From JAOTYV01 sp041557595 (GTDB taxonomy: Bacteria > Pseudomonadota > Alphaproteobacteria > UBA8366): a DNA stretch of 14,884 nucleotides. A model generated the notes under the pieces. It had not been told where the DNA came from. It did no database searches and was given only the letters and a program-made list of their open reading frames with translations. This document shows, one piece after another, positions 14,696 to 14,884 of the stretch. How positions within the stretch are numbered: the stretch's first letter is position 1; every line of letters starts with the position of its first letter. A program made the translations under genes and the position numbers. Location: positions 1 through 14,884 of the forward strand of contig JBFFGE010000117.1 of assembly GCA_041557595.1 (NCBI GenBank), in the 5' to 3' direction.

Positions 14696-14884
14696 GTGAT
14701 CAGCAAGCTATCCCCTTACGATACCGATCTCGATCGCGTCGCGGCCAACTACCAGCCGCTCACGCCTTTGACCTTCCTGAAACGGGCGGCGGCGGTATAC
14801 CCCCGGAAAACCGCCATCATTCATGGCGACTGGCGGATCGATTACGGTGAATTTTATGGCCGCTGCCGGCGCCTGGCCGATGTA
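14696..14884 (+). CDS. Acyl-CoA synthetase, AMP-binding family (3' end outside window)
   Basis: The frame starts at GTG and remains open to the end of the window, giving 63 residues. The N terminus has the pattern of the adenylate-forming acyl-CoA synthetases related to plant AAE1 and bacterial medium-chain or methylmercaptopropionate ligases: YDTDLDRVAANYQPLTPLTF, then FLKRAAAVYPRKTAIIHGDW and the RIDYGEFYGRCRRLAD helix. These enzymes activate a carboxylic acid with ATP and join it to CoA. The catalytic motifs lie beyond the window, so the substrate cannot be judged. Family assignment rests on the N terminus alone but is distinctive. Confidence 0.82.
   Translation, partial: MISKLSPYDTDLDRVAANYQPLTPLTFLKRAAAVYPRKTAIIHGDWRIDYGEFYGRCRRLADV

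Overview
The window reads as a chromosomal segment of a GC-rich alphaproteobacterium, probably of the Rhodospirillales type. Three things suggest this: high GC with AT-rich intergenic islands; the recG / sdhE-mfd arrangement, with divergent recG and an SdhE carrying the RGTRE motif; and two intergenic TTAA-N7-TTAA motifs of the kind bound by the alphaproteobacterial cell-cycle regulator CtrA. I see no tRNA, rRNA, CRISPR array, insertion sequence or phage gene. Species cannot be fixed from the sequence alone.

Layout. Positions 1-816 (+) hold the 3' part of a class 3 lipase-like hydrolase. Positions 829-6051 form a run of five genes, all on the minus strand. In transcription order these are a type III polyketide synthase (6051-5002), an ICMT-family methyltransferase that overlaps its stop codon by one base (5002-4508), a CRP-type regulator (4364-3666), a TPR protein with a C-terminal glycosyltransferase domain (3547-1697) and a small DxD glycosyltransferase (1521-829). 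Across a 278-bp intergenic region lies a two-TM DUF502 protein (6330-7133, +), whose 3' end overlaps that of convergent recG (9192-7114, -). Divergent from recG are sdhE (9341-9622) and mfd (9550-13104), overlapping each other. A FrnE/DsbA-like oxidoreductase (13761-13111, -) and an orphan Hpt-like protein (14352-13873, -) follow. The window ends inside an acyl-CoA synthetase (14696 onward, +).

How the genes fit together. recG and mfd are DNA-repair motors (fork regression and transcription-coupled repair), and sdhE is a flavinylation factor carried with them by conserved synteny. The most distinctive part is the polyketide synthase/methyltransferase pair, which resembles the BpsA/BpsB and SrsA/SrsB systems that make and O-methylate alkylpyrones or alkylresorcinols. 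It lies beside a CRP-family regulator that keeps the cyclic-nucleotide pocket residues and the DNA-recognition residues of E. coli CRP. One CtrA-like box sits upstream of the synthase (shared with DUF502) and another upstream of the regulator. My inference, not shown by the sequence, is a lipid or envelope-remodelling module tied to the cell cycle or to a differentiated state, possibly involving the two downstream glycosyltransferases.
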